Below are positions 1 to 5,858 of a stretch of DNA of 16,517 bases, one piece after another. Origin of the DNA: JANOSH01 sp031415695 (lineage in GTDB: Bacteria; Actinomycetota; Acidimicrobiia; Acidimicrobiales; Ilumatobacteraceae); NCBI GenBank assembly GCA_031415695.1, contig JANOSH010000069.1, forward strand, positions 1 through 16,517. Reading direction: 5' to 3'. A program made the translations under genes and the position numbers. The notes under the pieces were generated by a model that ran no database searches, was not told the origin of the DNA, and was given only the letters and a program-made list of their open reading frames with translations. Position 1 is the first letter of the stretch. The number at the start of each line of letters is the position of its first letter.

Positions 1-179
1 ACCGAACACCGCCGTGAACGGCTCAACCCGGACCGGGTGTAACACCGCTCGTTCGATCTCCAACCGATCAACCGGCCTGGCACATGTCTCACGATGCACC
101 CGGGCGTTCACCACGCTCATGAACACCGTGCACGCTGTCTCTAACTCAACGAACGACTGATAAGCGGGTAGCAGATTGT
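1..179 (-). pseudogene. IS21-family transposase (IstA-like) remnant, C-terminal part
   Basis: Read on the minus strand from about 179 down to 1, one open frame gives NLLPAYQSF, then FMSVVNARVHRET and LEIERAVLHPVRVEPF, then TAVFG, and runs off the left edge. The order (AYQxFV, VNxRxHRET, ER..LHP, PFTxxFG) matches the region just after the catalytic core of IS21-type IstA transposases. No start is visible: the match stops abruptly near 180, where an RHS-type frame begins on the other strand. This is either the broken end of a transposase gene whose remainder lies left of the window, or an isolated scrap. The family call is from motif memory, not a search. Confidence 0.6.
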
Positions 180-350
180 GGTTCGTGGGAACCTGAGGGG
201 ACCGAGTACCGGTTCGGGCAGCGTTTCGAGGCGACGACGAATGTCCAGACGCAGGCGGTGTGGTTTGTGCCGGTATGGGGGAACAATCCGGGTGAGCCGT
301 GTTACGGGACGTCGTGTAACCAGGCGTTGGAGTGGCCGGGTGATTCCGGA
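180..350 (+). pseudogene. RHS/SpvB-type repeat protein fragment
   Basis: The plus frame from 180 reads SWEPEGTEYRFGQRFEATT, followed by VWFVPVWGNNPGEPCYG and ALEWPGD. The WxPxGT.YxFG segment and the F/WGNNPGEPC block with a following aromatic/acidic stretch are typical of the N-terminal half of actinobacterial RHS or SpvB-like wall-associated toxins. No start codon with a ribosome binding site is seen, and RHS similarity ends near 350, where ankyrin-like sequence takes over in the same frame. A GTG at 258 lies inside the conserved block and is unlikely to be a real start. It is best read as a decayed internal piece of a much larger gene, joined to transposase sequence on its left. Two more RHS scraps lie downstream at 2220-2537 and 3904-3969. 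Confidence 0.6.
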
Positions 351-667
351 CAGTTGAATCAGGCAGCTTGGGGTGCCCGTTTGTTGGTAGACGCTGGGGC
401 AGTCCTGAAGGCCTACGGGCCGGGTCGGACTTTGCTGATGTCTACGGCTAGAGCAAAGTTGGCGTCGGACCGTCAGGGATCCGCGGCGGACCCGGCAAGT
501 ATTGAGATCTCTCGTATTTTGCTTGACGCGGGGGCCGACCCGTATCCCAGATCGCTGGTGGAAGGGTATTTGGGTTTGCGTTCGTCAGAGATCGCTGCGA
601 AGGACAATCTCACAATCGGCTTGCCTTGGCAGCGTTTCTCGCCGATGCGGAGTTGAACTGCCCGTAG
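351..667 (+). pseudogene. Ankyrin-repeat protein, frameshifted 3' end
   Basis: The frame continuing from the RHS fragment encodes two ankyrin-like helices: ARLLVDAGA near 379, and IEISRILLDAGADPYP near 502-549, with GRTLLMSTARAK between them. The frame ends at 656 with an unnatural tail (WQRFSPMRS). From about 619 another frame gives RLALAAFLADAELNCP and stops at 665-667, which looks like the native C-terminus of such a protein. A single-base change near 618 would join them. Small ankyrin proteins often follow RHS or other polymorphic toxins as candidate immunity proteins, so this may be a dead immunity gene fused by deletion to an RHS piece. The repeat call is by eye; the immunity role is inference. 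Confidence 0.45.
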
Positions 668-917
668 TTATCGAACACCGGCAGCTCTAGAGCGCTGCGC
701 TCGAAGGGGACCGCTGCGTCATTGTGGTCGAGATGGTCTCGTGTTGGTGATGACGCTGTCGTGGGAATAGTGGCGCGGGGTCTAATCGACGGTGACGGTG
801 ACTGATGCGATGCGGTCGAGTGTGTGGACGAAGTCGGATGTGTTGGGCCGTCCGAGGCAGCGTCGCACGTCGACCATCCGAGCGACCCGGGCGGGTTCGA
901 TACTGGAGGTCATGGCA

Positions 918-1127
918 ATGATCGAGCTTTCCGAACGGACCGTTGCCCGGTTGACCGTGCTCGCCAACGAGCGTGGCGTTACACCGGACGTGATCGTGGA
1001 CGAACTTGTCGCCGCACGGTTGCCAGACGTCAGGTTCGATCACCAACCCGACGAAGCGTTCCGTAAACGGATCACCGAATCGATCATTGAGCATCGCGAG
1101 ATTCTCGATGCGCTCGCCGCTACCTGA
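918..1127 (+). CDS. Small ribbon-helix-helix-type antitoxin-like protein (orphan)
   Basis: This 69-residue protein begins MIELSERTVARLTVLANERG and continues VTPDVIVDELVA. An ELSxxTVxRL strand followed by two amphipathic helices is common in VapB-like or ribbon-helix-helix antitoxins, which bind DNA as dimers. I chose ATG 918 because GGAGGT at 905-910 sits 7 nt upstream; ATG 912 is only 1 nt from it. The charged C-terminal helix (EAFRKRITESIIEHREILDA) would be the toxin-binding part in this family. No toxin gene follows: the next 500 bases have no convincing frame. It therefore looks like an antitoxin that has lost its partner, in keeping with the decayed surroundings. The family assignment is moderate. 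Confidence 0.5.
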   Translation: MIELSERTVARLTVLANERGVTPDVIVDELVAARLPDVRFDHQPDEAFRKRITESIIEHREILDALAAT

Positions 1128-1410
1128 CCCCCACCACACACTCGCGACGCGTCCCACAACTGCGCGCTCGCGATAACATTTCCCTTGATTCCATCACCTT
1201 TCTCATAGATGCCAACAGAACTCAGCCGATCAGGCGGTTAGGAACCCTTCGGATTCATTGTCAGTTCGATGGGCAGCGCACCGAAACCAAGCGCTCTATG
1301 GGACACGAGTCTCGGATCAGCGCCCCGTCGCTGACTCCTACGTGGTCAAGTGGGACGCCTTCGCCAGTCGCTCGGCCGCCGTGTCGTCGCAGTTGACGGA
1401 ACTCGCTGCG

Positions 1411-1437
1411 GATCTGGCGAATGGTTATCGCCAGATC
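1411..1437. repeat. Perfect 10-bp inverted repeat, 7-nt loop
   Basis: GATCTGGCGA at 1411-1420 and TCGCCAGATC at 1428-1437 are exact reverse complements around ATGGTTA. The right arm is the start of a short tandem array of the 8-mer ATCGCCAG (1427-1450, three copies plus a partial). There is no T-run after it, so it is not a classical terminator. Confidence 0.7.
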
Positions 1438-1455
1438 GCCAGATCGCCAGATCGC
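1427..1455. repeat. 8-bp tandem repeat ATCGCCAG, three copies plus partial
   Basis: The unit ATCGCCAG is repeated perfectly three times from 1427 to 1450, followed by ATCGCT. It overlaps the right arm of the inverted repeat at 1411-1437. A slippage-type microrepeat is the simplest reading. Confidence 0.75.
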
Positions 1456-1621
1456 TAATCGGGCTCGGGGACGGCGAGGCGACGACGCAACGAAAAGGTC
1501 ATGCCGGCGCATAGGTGATTACGGATCGGCACGAACCCGACTACTTGGTGCTTGTCAGCTGGCGAGGTTGCGGGCTTGTTGGCGGGTGAGGATGCCGTCG
1601 ATGACGGTTGCGGGCCGATCG

Positions 1622-1650
1622 TTGCCAGATATCGGATTGCAAGATATGCT
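1622..1650 (+). promoter_or_regulatory. Leaderless promoter for the 1657 gene pair
   Basis: TTGCCA (1622-1627) and TATGCT (1645-1650) are separated by exactly 17 bp. Transcription would start at about 1657, which is the GTG start of the next gene, so that gene would be leaderless. Each hexamer is close to the sigma-70-type consensus, and this pairing supports the late GTG start over the upstream in-frame TTG codons. Confidence 0.45.
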
Positions 1651-1656
1651 GCGGCG

Positions 1657-1875
1657 GTGGAGATCGTGGTGGCTGCCAGCGCGCTTCGGCATGGTGTGAC
1701 GGCTGACGATGCTCTCCATGCATTGCGAAACGCGATCGATGCGTGGCTGCACGACGATGATGGTTTCTCGATGGTCGTCGGCGCTGACAACGCCGGTCGG
1801 CTGATCGAGGTCGGCTACGTCGATTCGGTCGACGCACGAATCGTTGTCTGTCCATGCAATGCCCGCACGTCCTAG
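1657..1875 (+). CDS. Small putative toxin of a toxin-first pair
   Basis: The 72-residue protein contains ASALRHGVTADDALHALRN, a DDDG turn, then VVGADNAGRLIEVGYV and IVVCPCNARTS. This helix-HGV-helix plus (V/L)VGxDxxGRLLEV sheet arrangement recalls a common group of small actinobacterial proteins resembling DUF4258/BrnT-like toxins. I have no catalytic evidence. GTG 1657 is chosen because a -35/-10 pair ends 6 nt before it and the conserved region starts soon after; an upstream TTG at 1552 is possible but improbable. The following gene starts 21 nt downstream with a strong ribosome binding site and encodes a DNA-binding-type protein, so together they resemble a toxin-antitoxin operon with the toxin first, as in BrnTA and HigBA. 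Function is inferred from layout. Confidence 0.5.
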   Translation: MEIVVAASALRHGVTADDALHALRNAIDAWLHDDDGFSMVVGADNAGRLIEVGYVDSVDARIVVCPCNARTS

Positions 1876-1896
1876 GTATTCTCCGAGGTGATCTGA

Positions 1897-2178
1897 ATGG
1901 CTCCACGCACAACAGCAGAAGTACTCGCGCAGGCCGAAGAACTTGCTGCTCGGTTCGAGCAGGGTGATTTGCCGGGCCGATCCGCAACCCACGTTGACGG
2001 AGCGCTGTATCGCGCTGTCTTCGCAGCGTTCGAGCAGCGGGCTTATGCAGACGCGGCTTTGGAGGTGGCTGTGCATGCAGCGCGCGAAGGCGGTGCGTCG
2101 TGGGCAGCGATCGGCGCGATGGTCGGCTTGACGGGAGAAGGGGTTCGGTCGCGGTACGGGATGGCATCAACCCAGTGA
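1897..2178 (+). CDS. Putative HTH antitoxin, partner of the 1657 gene
   Basis: This 93-residue protein has a long N-terminal helix (TTAEVLAQAEELAARFE) and a C-terminal helix-turn-helix (GASWAAIGAMVGLTGEGVRS, then RYG), the form found in small actinobacterial regulators (G-x-SWxxIGxxxGxxxxxxRxRYG). The start is well supported: GAGGTGAT at 1885-1892 is an extended complement of the 16S tail, placed just before ATG 1897. It lies 21 nt after the stop of the putative toxin, and no promoter is evident in the gap, so the two are probably one transcript. I infer an antitoxin that neutralises the upstream protein and represses the operon. I cannot name the family, and an unrelated small regulator remains possible. 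Confidence 0.5.
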   Translation: MAPRTTAEVLAQAEELAARFEQGDLPGRSATHVDGALYRAVFAAFEQRAYADAALEVAVHAAREGGASWAAIGAMVGLTGEGVRSRYGMASTQ

Positions 2179-2219
2179 GCGCACTCACGTGCGATCACGA
2201 TGACCGAGCGTTCGTGGCA

Positions 2220-2537
2220 CCGTTCGCGTCCACCGGCCTCAACTACCTCAACGCCAGATACATGGACCCGGCGCTAGGCGTGTTCATCTCAGTCGATCCG
2301 CTTGTTGCTCAGACCCGGTCGGCTTAGGCGTACTCTTCGAACAATCCGGTCACGTACGCGGACCCGACTGGGTAGGAGCCGTGCTCGTATTGCACGAGTA
2401 ATCAGACAGCGATTCGGAATGAGCTGGATCGTCTTCACTCGGCGTACGGGATGTGGGGTGTTTCGAACGAGTCCGGTCAAGGGCTGCGCTCGATGCTTCG
2501 TTCCGATCGGAACATTGTCTTGTTCGAACGAAGGTAA
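2220..2537 (+). pseudogene. RHS core C-terminal end, with in-frame stops
   Basis: The plus frame reads STGLNYLNARYMDPALG, then FISVDPLVAQT, the classic RHS core signature (GLxYLxARYYDPxxGRFxSxDPL). It is broken by TAG at 2325-2327. Beyond it the same frame gives AYSSNNPVTYADPTG, the second half of the signature, and then TAG at 2373-2375. The frame continues with RNELDRLHSAYGMWGVSNE and SDRNIVLFERR before TAA at 2535-2537. This is the junction where RHS proteins change from conserved core to a variable C-terminal toxin. Here the next part is a DUF1023-type hydrolase in another frame. Two nonsense mutations and a frameshift make it non-functional. No promoter or start was found, so only the 3' end of the gene survives here. 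Confidence 0.75.
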
Positions 2538-3019
2538 CGGGTACCGCGCGGCGGAGTTGATAGGCAACGCATCGGCACCGAACATCGCGGTGTTCGTCCC
2601 GGGTGCTGGCACGAACGCCAAGAATTTCGGTGGTGATGCTGGGGAGCTTGCTGGGCGCCTGGGTGATAGCGCTGCTGTGTATGCCTATCTGTATGACACC
2701 CCTGGGGAGCAGCAGCGATGAGCGGTAACTACTCGGATCGTGCACAGCAACCGCTAGCGGATTTTGTGAACTTGTTGGCTGTGCAGTTGATAACTTCATC
2801 GTCACGGGTTCGCCTGGGTTCTTGCGGGACAATGATCACAACGATACCGGAACCGTTATCACGGTACGACAAGTGTGGTGGTTGTCGAACAGCGACCCCA
2901 TAGCTACCGGGCCCGGGTCGAATTGGCACGGCGACACCCCGAGTGGCACCTCATACTCGATCCCTGGCGGTCATTCGAGGTCTTCGCGGGTGCGCCAGTG
3001 TCCTAACGGTTTGACTTGA
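2538..3019 (+). pseudogene. DUF1023-type alpha/beta-hydrolase, RHS toxin tip, frameshifted
   Basis: Directly after the RHS end, another frame reads GYRAAELIGNASAPNIAVFV and PGAGTNAKNFGGDAGELAGR, ending AAVYAYLYDTPGE at about 2721. This matches the start of actinobacterial DUF1023 hydrolases (xAVELIGxPxxAxxVAVxVPGxGT). The frame then shifts: NYSDRAQQPLADFVNLLA lies near 2724-2780, and from 2789 a third frame gives DNFIVTGSPGFLRDN, then VWWLSNSDPIATGPG and SIPGGHS, the C-terminal half of the same fold with a late His. The expected nucleophile block (GHSYG-like) between the second and third pieces is missing, so the enzyme is dead by deletion as well as frameshift. In intact relatives it would follow the RHS core as a variable tip; a lipolytic or other hydrolytic activity is unknown. 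Confidence 0.55.
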
Positions 3020-3055
3020 CCCTCCCGCATTCATGGTGCACAGTGTGCACCATGA
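3016..3055 (+). promoter_or_regulatory. Promoter and 25-bp operator palindrome of the DUF1778/GNAT pair
   Basis: TCATGGTGCACA (3031-3042) and TGTGCACCATGA (3044-3055) are exact reverse complements around one central G, giving a 25-bp palindrome that includes the start codon at 3052. A -35-like TTGACC lies at 3016-3021. The -10 would fall inside the palindrome and is weak. Ribbon-helix-helix antitoxins of TacA type repress their operons from such palindromes, so autoregulation is the natural reading. Confidence 0.65.
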
Positions 3056-3336
3056 ATGTAGCGACTTCTCGTATCAACATGAGGTTGTCGGCGGCCGATG
3101 ATGCGCTGATCCGGCGGGCGGCTGAGGTCGCCGGATCGTCAGTCACCGAGTTCGTTTTGGCCGCGAGCCGTCTTGCTGCCGAACGGAAACTTGCTGAGCA
3201 GCGGCATTGGCGGCTCGACGCTGCGGCCTGGGACGAGTTAGTCGATGTCCTTGATCGCCCTGTACCACGGCGTGATCGGGCCAAGGTTGCTGCACTGTTG
3301 GCCCGGCCGTCCGCTGATTTGCCGAGTCTCGATTGA
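3052..3336 (+). CDS. DUF1778-family (TacA-like) antitoxin
   Basis: This 94-residue protein begins MNVATSRINMRLSAADDALI, then RRAAEVAGSSVTEFVLAAS. A short ribbon strand (RINMRLS) followed by two helices with the xxAAxxxGxSxTEFVLxAA motif is diagnostic of DUF1778 antitoxins. The C-terminal part (WDELVDVLDRPVPRRDRAKV, AALLARPS) is the toxin-binding tail, in which LDRP is a usual element. It neutralises the GNAT toxin encoded just downstream (stop TGA overlaps the toxin's TTG start) and represses the operon. ATG 3052 lies within the operator palindrome, leaving no room for a ribosome binding site, so the gene is probably leaderless. Confidence 0.85.
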   Translation: MNVATSRINMRLSAADDALIRRAAEVAGSSVTEFVLAASRLAAERKLAEQRHWRLDAAAWDELVDVLDRPVPRRDRAKVAALLARPSADLPSLD

Positions 3337-3812
3337 AAGTTGTCACTTGGTCCGAGCACGACGTCGCTGCGTTCCGGTCGGGTGCCGATGAACTCGATGA
3401 CTGGTTGATGCGACGTGCGGCGGCTGCCCACGCACTCGGTGATGCAGTGATTCGAGTGGCGTGCACCACGAACAATCGTGTGGTTGGTTACCACGCACTT
3501 TGCGCGGCGTCGATCGAGCGGTCCTTGGTTCCTGGGGCGCTCCGACGAAACGCGCCCGACCCAAACCCGGTGTTGTTGCTAGCACGACTCGCTGTTGATA
3601 TCGAAGCACAAGGCGTCGGCGTCGGTGCCGCGCTCGTCGGCGACGTCGTGCGACGAACCGTCGCGGCCTCAGAAGTCGTCGGGTTCCGGGCGCTCGTGAT
3701 CCACTGCCGCGACGCCAACGCCCGAGCGTTCTACGACAAGCTGCTCCCGATCAAGCAACTGCCGTCCAACCCACTCCACGTATTTGTGCCGATCAGCGCC
3801 CTGAGAACGTGA
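3333..3812 (+). CDS. GNAT-family acetyltransferase toxin (TacT/AtaT-like)
   Basis: This 159-residue protein is a single-domain GNAT acetyltransferase. Toxins of this type use acetyl-CoA to acetylate the amino acid on charged tRNAs, blocking translation. Residues 81-101 (LLLARLAVDIEAQGVGVGAA) contain the beta-4 strand and the acetyl-CoA pyrophosphate loop Q93-x-x-G96-x-G98, and Y134 in ARAFYDKL is at the position of the usual catalytic tyrosine. The N-terminal F-x-SGxxELDxWL motif is typical of the TacT/AtaT branch. Start TTG 3333 overlaps the antitoxin stop by 3 nt in TTGA, indicating translational coupling. All motifs are present, so it should be active. Which tRNA it acts on cannot be read from sequence. 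Confidence 0.85.
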   Translation: MKVVTWSEHDVAAFRSGADELDDWLMRRAAAAHALGDAVIRVACTTNNRVVGYHALCAASIERSLVPGALRRNAPDPNPVLLLARLAVDIEAQGVGVGAALVGDVVRRTVAASEVVGFRALVIHCRDANARAFYDKLLPIKQLPSNPLHVFVPISALRT

Positions 3813-3903
3813 CGCCCGTGGCACCGCAGTCACAATGTCTGCCAGCCGATTGCGGTGTTCGTCGCGAGCGGCCAAGGCGCCGATCAACCCCTCGTCGGCT
3901 CGG

Positions 3904-3969
3904 CTCGGCCTCACCTGCCTCAACGACCGCTACCACGACCCCGGGCCGATCAGTGTCTATTGTAGCTGA
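3904..3969 (+). pseudogene. Third RHS core scrap
   Basis: The plus frame gives LGLTCLNDRYHDPGPISVYC and then a TGA at 3967-3969. It preserves the RHS hallmark GLxYLxxRYxDPxxGxxxS in degraded form. It is only 22 codons long and lies between the GNAT gene and the next promoter. It suggests that the DUF1778/GNAT pair sits between two pieces of RHS sequence, perhaps having been inserted into an RHS locus, or between tandem RHS copies. Confidence 0.5.
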
Positions 3970-3981
3970 CCTGCTATAATA
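3958..3981 (+). promoter_or_regulatory. Extended -10 promoter with dyad for the HTH/nucleotidyltransferase pair
   Basis: TGCTATAAT (TG at 3972-3973, TATAAT at 3975-3980) is an extended -10 that ends 6 nt before ATG 3987, which predicts a leaderless transcript. AGGAGG fills 3981-3986 directly against the ATG. Arms TATTGTAGC (3958-3966) and GCTATAATA (3973-3981) form an imperfect dyad over the -10, a likely site for autorepression. No good -35 is seen, as expected for an extended -10. Confidence 0.6.
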
Positions 3982-3986
3982 GGAGG

Positions 3987-4625
3987 ATGAGTGTTCTGCT
4001 TGACGGCTTGACCGTACGCGAAGCGGCCGAGCGTATGGGAGTGGGTCGGGCGCGGGTTCAGGCGATGATCATGCGGAATGAACTAGCGGCAGAAATGGTC
4101 GGAGGTCGATGGATCGTACCGACGGACGAGGCGCTGCGTGTCGGCCGAATCCCTCGTGGTGCCGGTCATCCCCTTGACGAGTCGACCGCATGGCGGATCA
4201 TCGGCGAATTCGATTCAGGCGAACGCAATGTCGACGAATTGCAATTGTGGTGGGGGCCAATGGTTGCTCGGGCAACGAGCTTCATCGGCTGGGTGTTGCC
4301 CGAACACGTTGAACTCTTCGGGTGTCCTTTTGAAGCACATTTCGGCGGGAATCGACGAGCGGCAGAAATCGGTGCCGCCGTGACAGAACGAGCACCCCAT
4401 GACGTCTATCTTGCACAGTCGGACTTTCCCGACTTCGCCGATTGGGCTGGCTTCACCCGCGTGACAAGCGCGCACAATGTTCGTGTCCACCTTGTATCCG
4501 TCCTCACCTTGGAGGTCCTTCGGGTCGGGGTGCCACTGGCAGCGTGCTGGTTGGATCTCGCTGATGCTGGCGATCGCGGCGCTAACGAGGTGCGTTACGA
4601 ATTGCGAGCGCGCCATGCATTCTGA
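3987..4625 (+). CDS. Winged-HTH protein, putative antitoxin to the nucleotidyltransferase
   Basis: The 212-residue protein starts with a MerR/excisionase-type winged helix: LTVREAAERMGVGRARVQAM (residues 8-27), then the wing NELAAEMVGGRWIVPTDEAL. The remaining 150 residues are unfamiliar; they include WRIIGEFDSG and FIGWVLPEHVELFG, and end just before the nucleotidyltransferase gene. The gene overlaps that partner by 11 nt if ATG 4615 is used. A DNA-binding protein followed by an AbiEii-like nucleotidyltransferase is a recurrent toxin-antitoxin layout, in which the first protein is antitoxin and autorepressor; the dyad over its promoter agrees. The function of the C-terminal domain is unknown to me, and a toxin-antitoxin role is inference. 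Confidence 0.6.
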   Translation: MSVLLDGLTVREAAERMGVGRARVQAMIMRNELAAEMVGGRWIVPTDEALRVGRIPRGAGHPLDESTAWRIIGEFDSGERNVDELQLWWGPMVARATSFIGWVLPEHVELFGCPFEAHFGGNRRAAEIGAAVTERAPHDVYLAQSDFPDFADWAGFTRVTSAHNVRVHLVSVLTLEVLRVGVPLAACWLDLADAGDRGANEVRYELRARHAF

Positions 4626-5376
4626 ACCCGGAGCCACTCGCCGGATCACCATGAGTCATCTCATGCCTCGCCAGATCGATGTATGTCGAGTGCTAGGGGA
4701 GTTGGCCGTTCGAGTCCCAGCGGCACATTGGTGCGTCATCGGAGGGATGATGACCGAGTTCGTCCTCGGGGAGCGCGGCGCGGCGCCGATCAGAGCGACG
4801 ACTGACGGTGACATCGTCGGCGATGTGTTTTCTCATCCGAGAGTTCTTCGAGTTCTGGCGAACACACTCGGCGAGTTGGGCTTCGAACAAGTGCCCTCGG
4901 GATGGGGCGCCGATATCGGCACTCGCTTTCGACACCGGGTGTCTCGAACCTTCGTGGATCTGCTGGCTCCTGACAACTCCGCGCGCCGACGTGACATCAC
5001 GACCTCGCCGGGCCGCCGCGCCCTGGAAGCTCCAGGTACGGACGTTGCGTTCGGAACAGCAACGCTCGTGACCATTCAGTTCACCGCGAGTGAAGACGTC
5101 ACGTTGTTGGTTCCAAGTCTCGGTGGCGCGCTGTTCGCAAAGGTCTCCGCCTTTCAGCGGATGAGTGATCACGACGATCGAGATAAGCATCTCGGCGACG
5201 CTGTGCAATTGCTTGCGGCTTCGAATGACGAGGACTTTGTCAACAAGTCGGCCGCAATGACGAAGCGATTACGTTGGCTCGAAAACGAATTGCGCCCCGG
5301 TGGGCCGGGTTGGGATCACGTGACGCGCGGCCAGCGACTGTTGGTAGCCGAACGCCTTCGGCGGGCGCTTCGCTAG
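4615..5376 (+). CDS. AbiEii-like nucleotidyltransferase, putative toxin
   Basis: The 253-residue protein carries an N-terminal nucleotidyltransferase core: WCVIGGMMTEFVLGERG, with G43-G44, followed by RATTDGD at 60-66, where the two acidic residues D64 and D66 would bind metal (GG...TxDxD pattern). A later acidic strand is FVDLLAPD. The C-terminal half has a KVSAFQRMSDHDDRDKHLGD element with the Lys and Asp positions seen in AbiEii/MenA-type enzymes, which transfer nucleotides to tRNA or other targets. ATG 4615 overlaps the HTH gene's stop; ATG 4651 is an alternative, and neither has a clear ribosome binding site. It converges on the hcp-like gene and shares 4 bp of stop codons with it (CTAG). 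Toxicity and substrate are inferred from family and context. Confidence 0.65.
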   Translation: MHSEPGATRRITMSHLMPRQIDVCRVLGELAVRVPAAHWCVIGGMMTEFVLGERGAAPIRATTDGDIVGDVFSHPRVLRVLANTLGELGFEQVPSGWGADIGTRFRHRVSRTFVDLLAPDNSARRRDITTSPGRRALEAPGTDVAFGTATLVTIQFTASEDVTLLVPSLGGALFAKVSAFQRMSDHDDRDKHLGDAVQLLAASNDEDFVNKSAAMTKRLRWLENELRPGGPGWDHVTRGQRLLVAERLRRALR

Positions 5377-5858
5377 ATGCGGATTGGGCTGTTGGTGCCG
5401 AAGTCGAAGCCCGCTAGCACAGGCGGCAACGGTTCGCCCGTGGTGCTGACTACTGCGTACGAATACGAAATTCGGCTAAACCCGAGGGTGAAGTTCTGAG
5501 TCGGTCGGTCCTCGCCACCCGAGCCCCCTTGGGAATCGCTCGTGATGGTTACCTTTTCCAGAGTGATTACCATAAAATCGCGAGGTTTGGCGCCTGCCTT
5601 GCGTAGTGTCAACGTTGCGGTCGGAAACACTGTGCCTTGGCAAAGGGACAAGAAAAGCACCGGGGAGGCCTTGGTGTAGTACACGGTTACGGACAGGTCC
5701 TGAGCGGCGGCACGGCTCGTGGCGCGAGTGGAGCCTGTCGCCGGAGGGCTTGCATTGGAGAACCCCAACGAATAAGCGAGGACGTCGATCTCGCCGGCGT
5801 GTTGCGCATCGATGGATTCGCCCTCGATCGTGGGAATCTTGAGGAACATGTCAATCAT
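5373..5858 (-). CDS. Hcp-family protein, orphan type VI tube-like
   Basis: This 161-residue protein opens MIDMFLKIPTIEGESID, then HAGEIDVLAYSLGFSN, the Hcp hallmark (xxFLKIxxIxGES.D..H..EI.V..xS.G). It continues with SVTVYYTKASPVLFLSLCQG and MVITLEKVTITSD, and ends with FTLGFSRISYSYAVVS and LAGFDFGTN. Length matches Hcp (about 160-170). Hcp hexamers form the inner tube of type VI secretion systems, but no sheath, spike or ATPase gene is nearby, as is common for actinobacterial Hcp homologues. Its start overlaps the stop of the Tat-exported protein by 8 nt, so the two are cotranscribed, probably downstream of the IclR gene. Role unknown: adaptor, structural or export partner of its neighbour are all open. 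Confidence 0.7.
   Translation of the reverse strand: MIDMFLKIPTIEGESIDAQHAGEIDVLAYSLGFSNASPPATGSTRATSRAAAQDLSVTVYYTKASPVLFLSLCQGTVFPTATLTLRKAGAKPRDFMVITLEKVTITSDSQGGSGGEDRPTQNFTLGFSRISYSYAVVSTTGEPLPPVLAGFDFGTNSPIRI

Larger units (their letters stand above)
1128..1656. other. 529-bp stretch without a convincing gene
   Basis: A plus-strand frame at 1258-1458 could encode 66 residues (centre VSDQRPVADSYVVKWDAFAS), but it starts with TTG, has no ribosome binding site and matches no family I know. Its end overlaps a hairpin and an 8-bp tandem repeat (1411-1452). A promoter for the next gene lies at its right end (1622-1650). I see no tRNA or other RNA gene. Confidence 0.5.

Noticed and set aside
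687..1157. Minus-strand frames, including one at 782-967 with RRCLGRPNTSDFVHTL
   Set aside because: They run antisense to the supported antitoxin-like gene at 918-1127 and have no ribosome binding site. The LGRPNTSDF string looked protein-like, but I could not tie it to a family.
1258..1458. 66-codon plus-strand frame
   Set aside because: TTG start without ribosome binding site, no family match, and its end is formed by an 8-bp microrepeat.
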